DNA of 64,000 nt from Setophaga petechia (GCA_024362935.1 JANCRA010000025.1:12798936-12862935), one strand, 5' to 3'; counted from the stretch's first letter, positions 39,601-50,612 are shown. Translations and numbers: made by a program. The notes: generated from the letters alone by a model not told the origin.

Positions 39601-40228
39601 TAGAAATGGTTTTGAAGTGTTCAATTTCCTCATGCCCCAGGGCATGGCAGGAAGGTGGACACTGTCTCCATGGAAGAATTTCTTGGCTGAAGCATGATAC
39701 ACAGTATCCAGTAACCTCTAACTAGAGGAATCTGGAAATCCAGTGGCCTTGATGGATATTTAACTAGATGTGTTTCCTTTGAATCCCTGGGCTGTTTTTA
39801 ATTTACATTTGCATGGGCTTTTCACTGAGTCTCTATTTGCAGGAAGTAAAATACTTCCTTGCCTTTGGAGCAGAATGCCAGAGGAAGCTTCTCTTGCCTC
39901 TACTCTGTGCTTCAGGGCTCAAAGGCAAAATAATTAGTTCCACACAAATAAGAATAAATCACCCAAGTTGAAACATGATAGTGCCTGACAACTGGTAATG
40001 TTGGAAAAAATATTCCAGTAAATCATTATTGATGGGAAAATCGGTATGCAGAGCAGATGATGCCAGTGTAGCCTTGTTTGTGTACCTTTACACTAAGGAT
40101 AATGTTGCTAACTTAGCCATAGATTGCTGGCTTTACCCTGCAAAATAAGTAACTATGGCAAGAAAAAAAGATGGTTTAATTACTAAAAACAGTACATATT
40201 TTTTATTTTTATTTTTTGGGTTTTTTAG

Positions 40229-40398
40229 AAATATATAGTATATATTATATAGTATATATTACTATATATATATAGTATATATTACTATATATATTATAAT
40301 ATATAGTAATATATATTATAATATATAGTAATATATATATTGCTATATATAAAGAATATATATATATATATAAAGGGAATATATAAGGAATATATATC
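40229..40398. repeat. AT-rich microsatellite with palindromes
   Basis: About 170 bases composed almost only of A and T, with repeated atatatagtaatatatat and tatatattactatatata blocks that are reverse complements of one another. It could fold into hairpins or cruciforms. Length is probably polymorphic. Confidence 0.9.
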
Positions 40399-40570
40399 CT
40401 TCGGTTTTTGGAATATTTCTGAGGTTTATCAATCCTTGTGCCTCTCTGTTTTCCACAAGGTTTGGAGATTCCATTAAGGTTTATTTCCTCTTTTCTTGGG
40501 TAGAAAAAAACCCTGTTCTTGTTACCTGTTTCATTTTAATCAGTTATTTGAGAATTTGTTCAGAATTACC

Positions 40571-40590
40571 TTTTTTTTTTTTTTTTTTTT
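40571..40590. repeat. Poly-T run of 20
   Basis: An uninterrupted homopolymer of 20 T. No SINE or LINE body was recognised next to it. Confidence 0.95.
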
Positions 40591-43002
40591 GTTAGGAATG
40601 CATTATCTTTTCTTTTTGGAAGGATTCTCAAACTACTTCCAAGGACATAAGAGCAAATTTCTTCATTAATTAACTGTATGGACAGAGTGGAGACTATTTG
40701 CTTTCTTCTTCAGGTTGTATCATTGTGGAGGGCCTATACTTATTATTTGTTATAATACTGCAGATTTAAGAGAAAAATGGAATAAAGGCAATTTATTGTT
40801 GAGTGTGATTTCATAGGGAAATTTTTCATCTATTATTACAGAAATATTTCAGTTTTGATCCATAATGCCAGTTGCAGTTTTCTGTAGTGTAAGGACCAGG
40901 TCCTTCAGATACCTGACCCTGCCAAAGGCACAGCTGGAGCTGCAGTGGGATTTTTAGGCAGTGCCTAGATATGACTGGGGATATTTTGGAATACCTGCTG
41001 TTCTCTCAGTGATAACAAACCCCACCATTCATTTGCTCCAGATTGAAAAATTTGCATGTAGACTGAAGGAACAGACAGATTCACACTTTTTGCTCATCAC
41101 ATTTTTGGTTTGGGGGTTTAATACCAGAGGGTGCAGCTGCAGTGGGGAGGTGCAGCAGTCATGGATAGTGCTGTTATCTTACTCTGGCCACAGCAGTGTC
41201 ATTGAAACATGAAAATGCACACTGAGCTCCTGCAAATAAATGCTTGTGCTGCCTTGGTAAGCACCTCAATACGTGCTGAAGCAGAATTATTTAGCTGCCT
41301 CTGGTGCGTGGTTTGCTCCCAGCAGAAAGTCACTCTGCACTATCCCCTCTTCAGCCAGCCAGAGCCTTTGGTGAGTGCTTCTCCTCCAGCAGTAAACAGT
41401 CTAAGAATAACTCAGCCTCCTTTGTAGTGTGTTTTCATGGTTAGCTGTCCAAACAGCCAGCCTGTCTAGACAGCTGATGGCCTTGGGAGCTGCTGCAGTC
41501 AAAAGCAGCCACTCTTGCCATGCTGTTCCCTGGGCCAGCCCTGAATGTGGGCACCAGAACCTTTCAGGCAGAGCTACTGGGGTTCTCCTTCTGGAGCTCC
41601 ATGGGCTGCAAGTGTGTGCTAACAAGGCATTAAACCACTGATATGAGTGTATAAAAAAGGAATTTTCAATTCTTACAGTTATTTCTGACTGCCATGATAT
41701 GTCTCTGGTTATAGTTTTTTGGTGGCCTTTAATTTTGTTTTGTAGTGTTGTGCCCAAATTCAGTCTTGAGCATAACTTTGAGGTCTAGTACTTTCTTTTC
41801 TAATAGAAACAAATGATGAAGATAAACCAATCCCCACGGTGTACTGTGTTCCAGATGTAATTTCAATACAGATAGCAAAGGTAGTGGTGCACATGTCACA
41901 GAGCCATTTGCTGTGTAATCACAGAAACTGTTTTTCCAGGGTTGAAGAGTAAAACCTGAGTATAATTGCTGTATTTCTAGTAACCAAGCAACTGCTAACT
42001 GCTGTCCAACAGGTGAAACCAAAGGCTAGCTAGTGCTTTAGTTTATCATTATGAATATAGTCTTTGGTAGCCTTTGGGGTTGTCTGGTTGTAATATTTCT
42101 TACAAATGTCTTTGCAAGAGTGTCTTGCTACAAGTGTTTTGGAGTTGGATATCTCACATGCCACGTGTCATTCATTAGTTTATAATGTGCATTTGGTGAT
42201 GCAAGAAGAACTTGTCAGAACAACACAAGAAGAAAGCAACTGAGAAATCTGTGTACACTTTACTCCTTTGTTCATAAATTTGTTTTTGACATGTTATCAT
42301 CATGTTAATGTGGCTATTTCTTTTGATGTGTTTATATATGCATGACAGGGAGTTGGCATCAGGTCTTCTGAGTGTATCAAAATATATGTTAATAACTCCT
42401 AAATAGATGAAATTCTATACCCACAGAAAACAAGGCTGATTTCATTTTATTTTTCTGATCTGATACATTTTCCACTCAGGGAGTGGCACTTTGTGATACT
42501 CCATCACAAAGCAAGCCACCATGTAAGATGAACAAGCAACTTGCCAGTGTAGGAAAAATACAATCATACCAAAGAAAATACCTAAAAAATACTTCTTCAT
42601 CAGTTTTTAATTATCAGGTGCCTTTCTTAGTTTACATATGCAGTAAGGTTTTTGTCAATTTCTTTCCTTCCTTAATATGTTTCTTTGTTACTGTGTTGAT
42701 CATCCTTCTGTGACACAGTGCCCAACATCCTCAGAAATTTGGAATAGTAGCTTTTCTTTATGCTGTTCTTGTGAATACTGTTCAGACTTGCTTGCTCTGA
42801 ATTTATTCCTGATTGTTGGAAAGTTTACTGATTCCTTGTTATTATTTGATGGGTTCTATTACCTCATTTGATGTTTTGAGATAGGATTATAAGAACTGGG
42901 CTTCATTTGCTTTAAGAGTAATTTTAATCATTTTAGATACCCTAAGATGATTTTGGATGGTTTCCCTTGCTGTTGTCTTAAAATTTACTTCTTTTGTTCA
43001 AG

Positions 43003-43140
43003 ATCGAAAACCTTCAAGAGCAGTTGAGAGACAAGGAGAAGCAGATGAGCAGCTTAAAGGATCGGGTGAAATCCCTGCAGGCTGACACCACCAACACTGA
43101 CACTGCCTTGACCACGCTGGAGGAAGCGCTGGCAGAAAAA
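43003..43140 (+). CDS. ERC1: ERC1 coding exon g (46 codons)
   Basis: Acceptor TTCAAG before 43003 (weak at -3), donor AAA|GTGAGT after 43140. It encodes IENLQEQLRDKEKQMSSLKD, then RVKSLQADTTNTDTALTTLE and EALAEK. Phase 0 at both ends. QADTTNTDTALTTLEEALAEK is the ERC1 form. The exon is directly followed by CpG-rich sequence and the hexamer array, an unusual intronic setting. Confidence 0.97.
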
Positions 43141-43209
43141 GTGAGTGTGGGACGCGCTGCGGGAGAGCCGGCGGCGGCTGCTGCTGCTGCGCTGTGTGAG
43201 GGCGCGGTG

Positions 43210-43960
43210 CGCGATCCCCATCCAGTTACTGATCCTGATCCTGGTCCCATTCCTGTGCCAGATCCAGTGCCCGATCCCAGTCCAGTTCCTGTGCCCGTTC
43301 CCGTGCCCAATCCCATTCCTCATCCTGCGCTGCTGCCCGTTCTTGTTCCCGATCCCAATCCAGTTACCAGTGCTGTGCCTGATCCCAACCCCGATCCAGT
43401 TCCCATTCCTGTGCCCATGCCTGATCCCAATTCAGTTCCTGTGCTAGTTTCTGTTCCCCATCCCATGACTGATCCCATTCCTCATCCTGTGCCCGTTCCC
43501 GATCCTGCGCCATTTCTGAATCCGTTTCCTGGATCCTGCCCGTTCCTGTTCCCAATCCTGATCCTGTGCCTGGTCCCGTGCCCAATCCCATGCCCAGCCC
43601 TGATCCAGGTCCCGTTCCCGTGCCTGATCCTCATCCAGTTCCCATTCCAATGCCCGATCCTGTAGCTCATCCCATGCCTGTTCCTGATCCCACGCCGCTG
43701 CCCGTTCCCAATCCCGTTCCCCATCCCATGCCTGATCCCAATCCAGTTCTGTGCCTGTGCCCAATCCCCATCCTGATCCCCATCCCGTTTCCATTCCCGA
43801 TCCCGTTCCCCATCCCGTGCCTGATCCCAGTCCAGTTCCCGTGCCCGTTTCCAGTCCCGTTCCCGTTCCCCATCCCGTGCCTGATCCCAGTCCAGTTCCC
43901 GTGCCCGTTTCCATTCCCGATCTCGTTCCCCATCCCGCTCCCGTGCCGGGTGCGCGTCCA
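43210..43960. repeat. Degenerate hexamer minisatellite, C-rich on + strand
   Basis: About 125 units of the pattern CCN plus a GAT/GTT/GTG/ATT/AAT/CAT-type triplet. Any frame in the right phase reads as alternating proline dipeptides on + or Gly-Thr/Gly-Ser on minus. C triplets spaced by three bases occur in runs (for example 43294-43314 and 43701-43727), so the minus strand has perfect G3N3 quadruplex patterns. A higher-order repeat of 60 bases is visible, as the block at 43806 recurs at 43866. Confidence 0.92.
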
Positions 43961-44060
43961 TAGCGGAGCGGCCGCGGCGGGCCCGTCCCCGCTAGAGGGC
44001 GCTGCAGGACGCGCCGGCGGGGCGGGCACGGCGGCGCTCCCGGCGTGGGACCGCAGTGAT
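43960..44060. promoter_or_regulatory. CpG-rich patch after the hexamer array
   Basis: About 100 bases dense in CpG, with a NotI-type gcggccgc and a GC-box-like ggggcggg. It is shorter than a conventional CpG island unless joined with the array and the 43149-43215 segment. It could be an intronic regulatory element or simply GC-rich repeat edge. No transcription start can be shown. Confidence 0.45.
43989..44003 (+). promoter_or_regulatory. CTCF-type motif
   Basis: CCGCTAGAGGGCGCT matches the vertebrate CTCF core consensus CCASYAGRKGGCRSY at 14 of 15 positions. The one difference is G for A at position 3. It contains CpG dinucleotides, so binding could be methylation-sensitive. It lies 849 bases after the end of exon g. 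Confidence 0.6.
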
Positions 44061-44701
44061 GATCCCGATAATCTGATTTTGTAATGCTCGGTTTTCGGGA
44101 CATAGCCGGCTCAGAGAGAGACCGTCCCATTCTCCTTGGTGTCACAGCTTCTTGGGAGAACTATATATGTTTTTTCATGATTCCCAGAGGAACTCCTTTA
44201 GTCTATCAGTTCCTATAGTTCCTAGAATCTCGTTAAACGTTACCTGAGGTGGGGGAATTTGCTTGCATCCTTTTAGATTCAAAGATATCCAAAGCTCTAC
44301 TGATGTCTGATATACCAAAAAGTTATTTTGTTGCTTTTTCTTACTATATGTAAGTCCCAGTGTCACATAGGCACTATGCCCCTTTTTCTCTGAAGAACCA
44401 CTGATTTAACCATACATTTTAGAAAGATAAGGTTTAGATAAATTCACAGCACTATGAACATTCAGATATCCAGACATCCACAGTATTGAATCCAGTATTC
44501 ACAGTGCTGGTATTTCACAGCAATGATTCCACAGATTTCTCAAGTTTTCTCTTCCTTGAGGATCTTTCCAACTGTAAAGAAAAGAAATGGTGATACACTC
44601 CTTCTCCTCGTTTCAAGTATAGCAGAAGTGTTGTGATAGGAAGCCTCAAAAGCTGGATTGACTAAGAGGGATTTCCTTCACAGAGTGCTTTCTTTTGTCA
44701 G

Positions 44702-44842
44702 GAAAAGACCATTGAGCGTTTAAAGGAGCAGCGTGACAGAGATGAACGAGAAAAACAGGAAGAGATCGACAACTACAAGAAAGACATTAAGGACCTGAAA
44801 GAGAGAGTCAGCATTTTACAAGGAGATCTCACAGAGAAAGAG
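44702..44842 (+). CDS. ERC1: ERC1 coding exon h (47 codons)
   Basis: Acceptor GTCAG before 44702. It encodes EKTIERLKEQRDRDEREKQE, then EIDNYKKDIKDLKERVSILQ and GDLTEKE. Phase 0 at both ends. The donor implied by homology is GAG|GTTGAC after 44842, which is weak at +3 to +6. No better donor nearby keeps the known ERC1 reading. Confidence 0.93.
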
Positions 44843-45906
44843 GTTGACCAGCAACACAAATCTATTGTGATGGAATTATTTGTTGTCTCTGTTTGTGTTA
44901 CATTTGAGTTAAAGGAATCTGTTCCTTTATAGTAATTGTCTTTCAACAAAGCTGATCTGGTAGAGTACACCACTGGAGAATTTGCAAAGCATCAGTGTTT
45001 CAGAACCACCTTTTGAGGGATAGCAGCCATCCCCTTGTTTGCAGCAGTTAATCTTGTTAGTAGTGGCTGGCTGCTGGTCAGTGTGGCATTGATGGACAGG
45101 GAAGGCTGGGATCAAGCTTGTCCCTGTCTCAATGTAGGGAGGAAGGAGCAGAGGCTGATCAAAGCTGTGGGTGCCAAAAGCATGAGGATAATGTTTGTTC
45201 CTTTGTGTGAACAACACAGCCAGTTCTTTAGACTCTCGAGTATTTTTTTGATTAATTAGGTTGATTGTTGGTAATGAGCCAGTTGGCTAGACAAATTACC
45301 TTAATTATATTGGAGAAATATAAATGTTCTCTGTTCCTCTCTTGTGTATTTGCAATCTTTTTTCCAAACTCAGTCAAAGTAAAACAACACAAAAATATGT
45401 ACCCAGAAAGTACTAAGATTTTGTCTACATGGAAATCAGCATTTGACAGGGAAAAAAAAAACCAAACACAAAAATCATTTAGAAACAAAGAAGTTGAGAT
45501 GTCTTTTGTAGTAAGGTGGCATGAATCAGTTTCACCCCATGGAAGCTGTATACAGAAATGTTTTCAACTGTCTCAGTGGCTAAATCTTCCAACCACAAGT
45601 GATTTTAAATACAATTTTATTGAAAACCAGCTTTTCTTAAACATGGCTGTCACTGGAGCAGAAGTTCCAGTTTACGGAATTGTCCATCTTTAAAAACTAT
45701 TTTGAAATTAATTTGGACTAAGTTTTATTTTAAACCTGAAAGCCTGAATTAATTCAGGCTGTCTTAAGTCAGTGACACAATCAAACTGAAAAAAATGTTT
45801 TAAATTAGATCCTGAACATAGTGTGAAGGGATAAGAGGAAAATAAAGACAGAAAAGAAACTAACTGTTGCACTTACTTGGTAATTATTTCACATCTTTTA
45901 ATTTAG
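44843..45906 (+). other. ERC1: Intron h-i, 1.1 kb
   Basis: Non-coding. An open + frame at 45265-45693 has no splice or family support. The acceptor of exon i is tcttttaatttag. No repeat family recognised. Confidence 0.8.
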
Positions 45907-46047
45907 ACATCATTACTGGATCTTAAGGAGCATGCTTCATCATTAGCTTCATCAGGACTGAAGAAAGATTCAAGACTCAAGACACTGGAAATTGCATTAG
46001 AACAGAAAAAGGAAGAATGTTTGAAAATGGAAACACAATTGAAGAAG
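45907..46047 (+). CDS. ERC1: ERC1 coding exon i (47 codons)
   Basis: Acceptor TTTAG before 45907, donor AAG|GTAATC after 46047. It encodes TSLLDLKEHASSLASSGLKK, then DSRLKTLEIALEQKKEECLK and METQLKK. Phase 0 at both ends. Exons g, h and i add to 140 codons, exactly 20 heptads. The first residue is T where mammals have A. Confidence 0.97.
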
Positions 46048-47624
46048 GTAATCTTAGTGCATGTTTGTATGTGTGTTGTAAGCATACAGTTCTAAACACA
46101 TTGCCCATGTCCACAAAGAAAACTTGGGGTCTTAAGAGCAAATTCTTTGAATTTCTTTTCAGCAGTAACAATGAAGTTGTGTCCATGCAGAACATATTAT
46201 AAGCTAAGCCTGTCAAGCTTAACTTGATTACAAGCTAAGCTAAGCCTAAGTAACTTTCAGACACTTGTGCTAAATTTTGATTTCACTTACATGCAGTAAT
46301 AGTGCTGTTGGTTTTTTTTGTTTTCAGGTACTAAGAGTTTGGGGCTTAGTCTGCTTCAGTGCAGCTTGTAGGAGCAGTTGTGCCATTAAATTGGTGTGAC
46401 AGCTGAAAAAATAACAGCTAAACATTTCACATACCAATTATCACTGCTTATAGGAGTTAATGTGATAAATTCAGGTGCAGAGTTGGCCCTGCCTGGAGGA
46501 AAGCAAAAAAAAACAAATGAAAAGAAGATGCTACCTGTGAAATGTGTGATTTTGAGTCATCAGTTCAGACCTGTTTAGAATTTCTGTTGTGTGGGTGTTA
46601 CTGCACCTGAGAACAGTGTAAATGAAACTGTGCATGCATATCTAGACCCATGTTTGTCCTGCTTCATTCTATCACACAAAATCACCTGTTCTCTGCAGCA
46701 GCAGAGCTCAGTAGCAAGAAAAGGCAGCTATACACATGTAGTTGGTCTCCCAGGCTGTTTTCAGTGGGTATTTCTGAAGGACCTTTCATTGAATTCTCTG
46801 CCATGAATTGCAGGTTCACCCTGTGTTGCTGGTAATGAGTTAACAAATCTATTGTAGCTAAGATTTGCCAGAGGTTGTTAGAGCATCTCCCCATCCAAAG
46901 AAACTACCTAAATCATGCTCAGGATGTTTTCAGTTCTACAACCAAAAAAAAAATTGGTAACCTACCAATACCTATGTGGAGTAACTTCCAGTTACTTGAG
47001 AAAAATAGTTAACATTCACTTGAATATGTTTTATACCTCTAGTAAGTTTACATATTTCTTTAATAACCTTTTTTTGTAGTTGTTTCTAATTCTTTAGTGG
47101 GTTTTATTGTAACTTGCACAGAGGCAAAAAATTATTTTTAAAGGCTTTCGCTTTTTAAATGCTTTGAAGATATTTATTCAGGTGGCTTGACATTTTCATG
47201 ATGAAATAAGAAATAATTATGACAGATAATCCAGCTCTATTTTAAAACTTCTAAAAACTCATTTTTACACCTTTGCATTGTTAACATTTGCAAATAATTC
47301 TCACAATTAACCTTAAAACTAATGGCTACATAAGAGCATTAGTTTAAAAACTGAGTTAGAAATTCATTCTGTTGAGGTTTATTACATTATCTTAGTGCAG
47401 ATTTGCATGAGACACATGCAGGAGGGAAGCTCTCATGTAGCTCCTTAAGAGTAAATGGCTAAAAACTTTTTTTTGGGGATCTTCCCTCACAGTTTGAATG
47501 AGATGTGTCTAACATCAGTCTTGCTTCCTATTCCAGTGAGCAGTTTGAGTACTTCCAGTCAAATCTATCAGCCCCAGAAGTTAAGCAGCTGGCAGAAGAG
47601 GCTGGGCTGGACTACTGTTGAGCA

Positions 47625-47668
47625 GTTAAATAAAAAAGACTTTGCAATTAAATAAAAAAGTCCTTGCA
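47625..47668. repeat. 22-bp near-tandem pair
   Basis: Two adjacent 22-base units, each containing ttaaataaaaaag and ending cttgca or tttgca, with about three differences. Confidence 0.75.
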
Positions 47669-49311
47669 AACAACTCTTGCTAACCTGCAAGCAGTGAGCC
47701 TCAGACAAATCATGAACCATGCAAGCTTCCCTTTCTTCTGTAAAAGGGATTTAACTTCACACTAAACAAAAATATTAACCAAGCAGAGTGCAAGGGTGCT
47801 GAAAAGTTGTTGATAATTGATTTTAGTTCCATATTACTCTCCAGTGTCTCCCTTGAAGTATCCACTTCTTGTTGCTATTCCTCTTTTCTCCAGTAAGTGT
47901 TTTATATTGATCTTTGGCTTAGCAACTGAAACTGCAGTGTTTTTCATATTGGGGTTGTTTTTTTCAAATAATAATCCCATGGTTATGCAAATCTGTGTGC
48001 TTAATGTTCTAATTATTCTATATTCACTGCCTCTGTGCTCAGTTGTCATCCTGCTGCCAGCAGGAGATGCAGTGGCAGATTCTGAAGGCTGAAAGCAGCT
48101 CATAAATCCCTGTTGAGTTTACATGGTGTCCTGTCTTCATTTTGGCTCAGATGGAATCATTAGAGGCAAATAACACACAGGAGGTTCTCTCCCTTTTTTC
48201 TGTGAAGTGCTGTTATGCTCTGTGGTGGTTTTTCTTTTCTTTAGGAAAATCTTTGTCCAAACTGCTATTTTAATGTATTAGTTTTATAGTGAAAAAGTTT
48301 TCCATTAGTTGTTGTTCTTCAGGATACTCCTTTCCCAGCATTTTCTGTCTTGTCTTTCCCAGCCAGTATACTTTGTTTCATTTTATTTTTCTGATCTTGG
48401 AGAGGCCAACTAATATTAGACATTTCTCCAGGAAGGATGAGTGGATTTTTGTCCATCTTCCTTTCCAGTGCATAGTTTTTCTCCCTATAGATATACTCCT
48501 TATTTTTAGGGGGAAAAAGAGTCAAAACCATTTAATAAACTTCCCCTTGCTGCAGTTCTAGGAACTTTTCACCAGAAAAAGTTAGCAGTGATTCCCTGCC
48601 AGGAAAATACCTCTACCTTCAGCAGGCCTACTCAGAGGTTGGTTTTGGTATTTTTTTTTCTGCTGTGGTGTTCTTTCTTCAAATTCAGAAAGATGGTATC
48701 TTTCAAAAAACAGGAAAACAAAAAAGGCTTAATGAAGTGTTGATACAAATTCTGTCTTTCCCAAGAGTTAGCCTGGCTAGTCTAATACAGACTCTGCTGC
48801 TTTTTATTTTGTGAGCATGGATTTTCTCCCACAGCTGAAAATATTACTGATAATATTGGTAGATGAGGCTGGATTTTGTTCTCAGCTGATAATTTTTTTT
48901 TTCGAAGAAGGGACAATAAATGATGTATTCCACATAGAAAGAAATAGACTGCCAGTGAAATCAGAATTTCTTGTTACAATAAAAGCAAAAAGGAAAATTG
49001 TGTTCAGCATTCAGATAGTGGCAGTTTCTGAATTAGTTTTCTGAACCATTCAGCTGTCTTGAAATTCATAGAGAGGAAGCACTAGGAATTAAAGTCCTTC
49101 TCAATCTGTGAAACTCATCTGTAAACCCAAACAAAGACCTGCATTAAATATGTGGGGGGTGGACAAATCTGTTATACTGAAAAATTCAAGATAAAATTTG
49201 TAACTTGCATGAGGGTAACTCTCCATGTTTCTCATGTTCCAGAGGCTGGTTAGTAATGCATGCTAAAACCACTAATTAAGATTCTGTCGTCTTAGTAAAT
49301 TAATGTTGCAG

Positions 49312-49412
49312 TTATTATTTTAAATTCTTTTCTTGTTACATCTTTTCTTTTTCTCTCTCACACTGTTCCTATCCCAAATTTTCTCCATCTTCTATCTTCT
49401 TTCTCCCTTTAG
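49312..49412 (+). promoter_or_regulatory. ERC1: 99-nt AG-free pyrimidine-rich tract plus acceptor AG
   Basis: After the AG ending at 49311 there is no AG until 49411-49412. The last 80 bases are strongly pyrimidine-rich with many TCTT and CTCTCT elements, which are PTBP-type binding sites. This is the best-looking 3' splice site in the intron apart from that of exon j. Confidence 0.65.
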
Positions 49413-49448
49413 CACCCTGAAGTTTTATTGAGTCATCCATCCAAGCTA
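49413..49448 (+). CDS. ERC1: Candidate 36-nt microexon (HPEVLLSHPSKL)
   Basis: The 36 bases between the acceptor at 49411-49412 and a full-consensus GTAAGT donor at 49449 are open in the gene's frame and phase 0 at both ends. Included, they would insert HPEVLLSHPSKL between QLKK of exon i and AHEAALEAR of exon j. Two prolines would interrupt the coiled coil at a point where ERC1 and ERC2 already diverge. I do not remember this segment from any ERC1 isoform. An open 12-codon frame is weak evidence alone; the splice signals carry the call. It might be a decoy exon. Confidence 0.45.
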
Positions 49449-50490
49449 GTAAGTTCCCTGGCAATCTGAGGGGCTGTTGCCAGCACATTTAATCTTTTGT
49501 GTTGCATGTGTATTCACCTGTGCTTTTATAGTTGGGCCAACACAGAGTGTATTGGTAAATTCCTTTAGTATGGTGGGTGTGGAAACAAACAAAAAGCAGT
49601 GGGATGTCAGACCAGTCATGTTCCAAAAAGCTTTCTGAGATATTTTCACTGTTTGACTGCCTTGGCCTAACTGCATTTTTGTTTGGACAGCTTAATATCA
49701 TGTCTTGTGTTTTGTTTCCCTTTGCTGCTGGTGCTTGAAATGTCCTGTAGCTTTTCTGTCATCTCCATTGTCTGTGCATTTTCAGAGCAAGAAGGTGGAA
49801 TTTCCATGCAAATCAAGCTTCTTGTGTGCAAGCGTTCTGTAACACTGGGCACAGCAGCACATTAGAAACAACAACTGAGTTGCAGCAACTGAAAGATGGC
49901 TTAAAATCCTGTGTAACCATTCAGCTCACTGGTACTATGTCAGTTTAATTTTGGATCCTATTTCCAGCCTCCTGTTTGATGTCAAAGAGCACTCCTGTCA
50001 AGGAGTGTTTGTGTAATAATATCTTGACATTGTAAATTACGTAATCCAAGGTGGTTTTCATCAGAGATTTCTTTTGTGGCTCTGTGCATAAAAAATGGTG
50101 TTACAGAACTGTTCTGATACCTGTGTTACTCTTGGCAATGTTCAGGGTAAATGGAGTTGCCTATCCTGACAATCATTGTCTTAGGGTCAGAGAATTGCTG
50201 GAGCTTGCAATTGTTCCATTTTTGTGGCATCCCATATCAGACATTCTTTAAACCTGGCTAAATAGTGTCAGTAAGAAGTTGAGAAAATGAGATATAATAT
50301 GAAAATATTGTACTTGGTGCAAATAGGCAGAAGAATTTGTGTCAGGAGAGCATATTCTCTACAAATCCTTAATAGCATGCAAACTTTTTGAGACTCATTA
50401 CTCTGAAGTCAGAACACAGAAGATACTGGAGCAAACTGTGTATTTTATTCTGCAGCATGGTGTAGCAAACACACAGGATAAGGTACAAGC

Positions 50491-50612
50491 CAGGTTGGTT
50501 GGGGTTTTGAGCAGCCTGGTCTAGTGGAAGGTGTCCCTGCCCACTGTAGGAGGTTGGAACAAGATGATCTTTAAGGATCCTTCCAACTCAAACCATTCTA
50601 TAATTCTATGAT
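50491..50612 (+). mobile_element. CR1 LINE 3' end, sense
   Basis: Typical avian CR1 tail: gagcagcctggtctagtgga, then ggtgtccctgccca, then ggttggaacaagatgatctt, ending with ccattctataattctatgat, the 8-bp direct repeat terminus of the family. It is 5'-truncated to about 120 bases. Confidence 0.92.

Larger units (their letters stand above)
26276..43002 (+). other. ERC1: Intron f-g, 16.7 kb
   Basis: The longest intron here. It contains inverted-repeat arm B with a CR1 tail (27901-28533), a 13-bp triple tandem (33641-33679), an AT-rich palindromic microsatellite (40229-40398) and a T20 run (40571-40590). I see nothing assignable in 28534-33640, 33680-40228 or 40591-42990. The acceptor is TTCAAG, with A rather than a pyrimidine at position -3, behind a modest tract. 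Confidence 0.8.
43141..44701 (+). other. ERC1: Intron g-h, 1.6 kb, GC-rich
   Basis: Unlike the other introns this one is GC- and CpG-rich for its first 0.9 kb: a CpG-rich lead (43149-43215), the hexamer array (43210-43960) and a second CpG-rich patch (43960-44060). 44100-44690 is ordinary AT-rich intron. Long open frames on both strands across the array result from its 6-bp period. Confidence 0.85.

Noticed and set aside
43444..44145. Long minus-strand frame (233 codons, Gly-Thr repeats) and overlapping + strand proline-repeat frames
   Set aside because: They follow from the 6-bp period of the hexamer array, which removes stops in several frames at once. No family domain or conserved start supports a gene.
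45265..45693. 142-codon + strand frame in intron h-i
   Set aside because: No homology, AT-rich intronic codon use, and no splice signals tying it to the gene.
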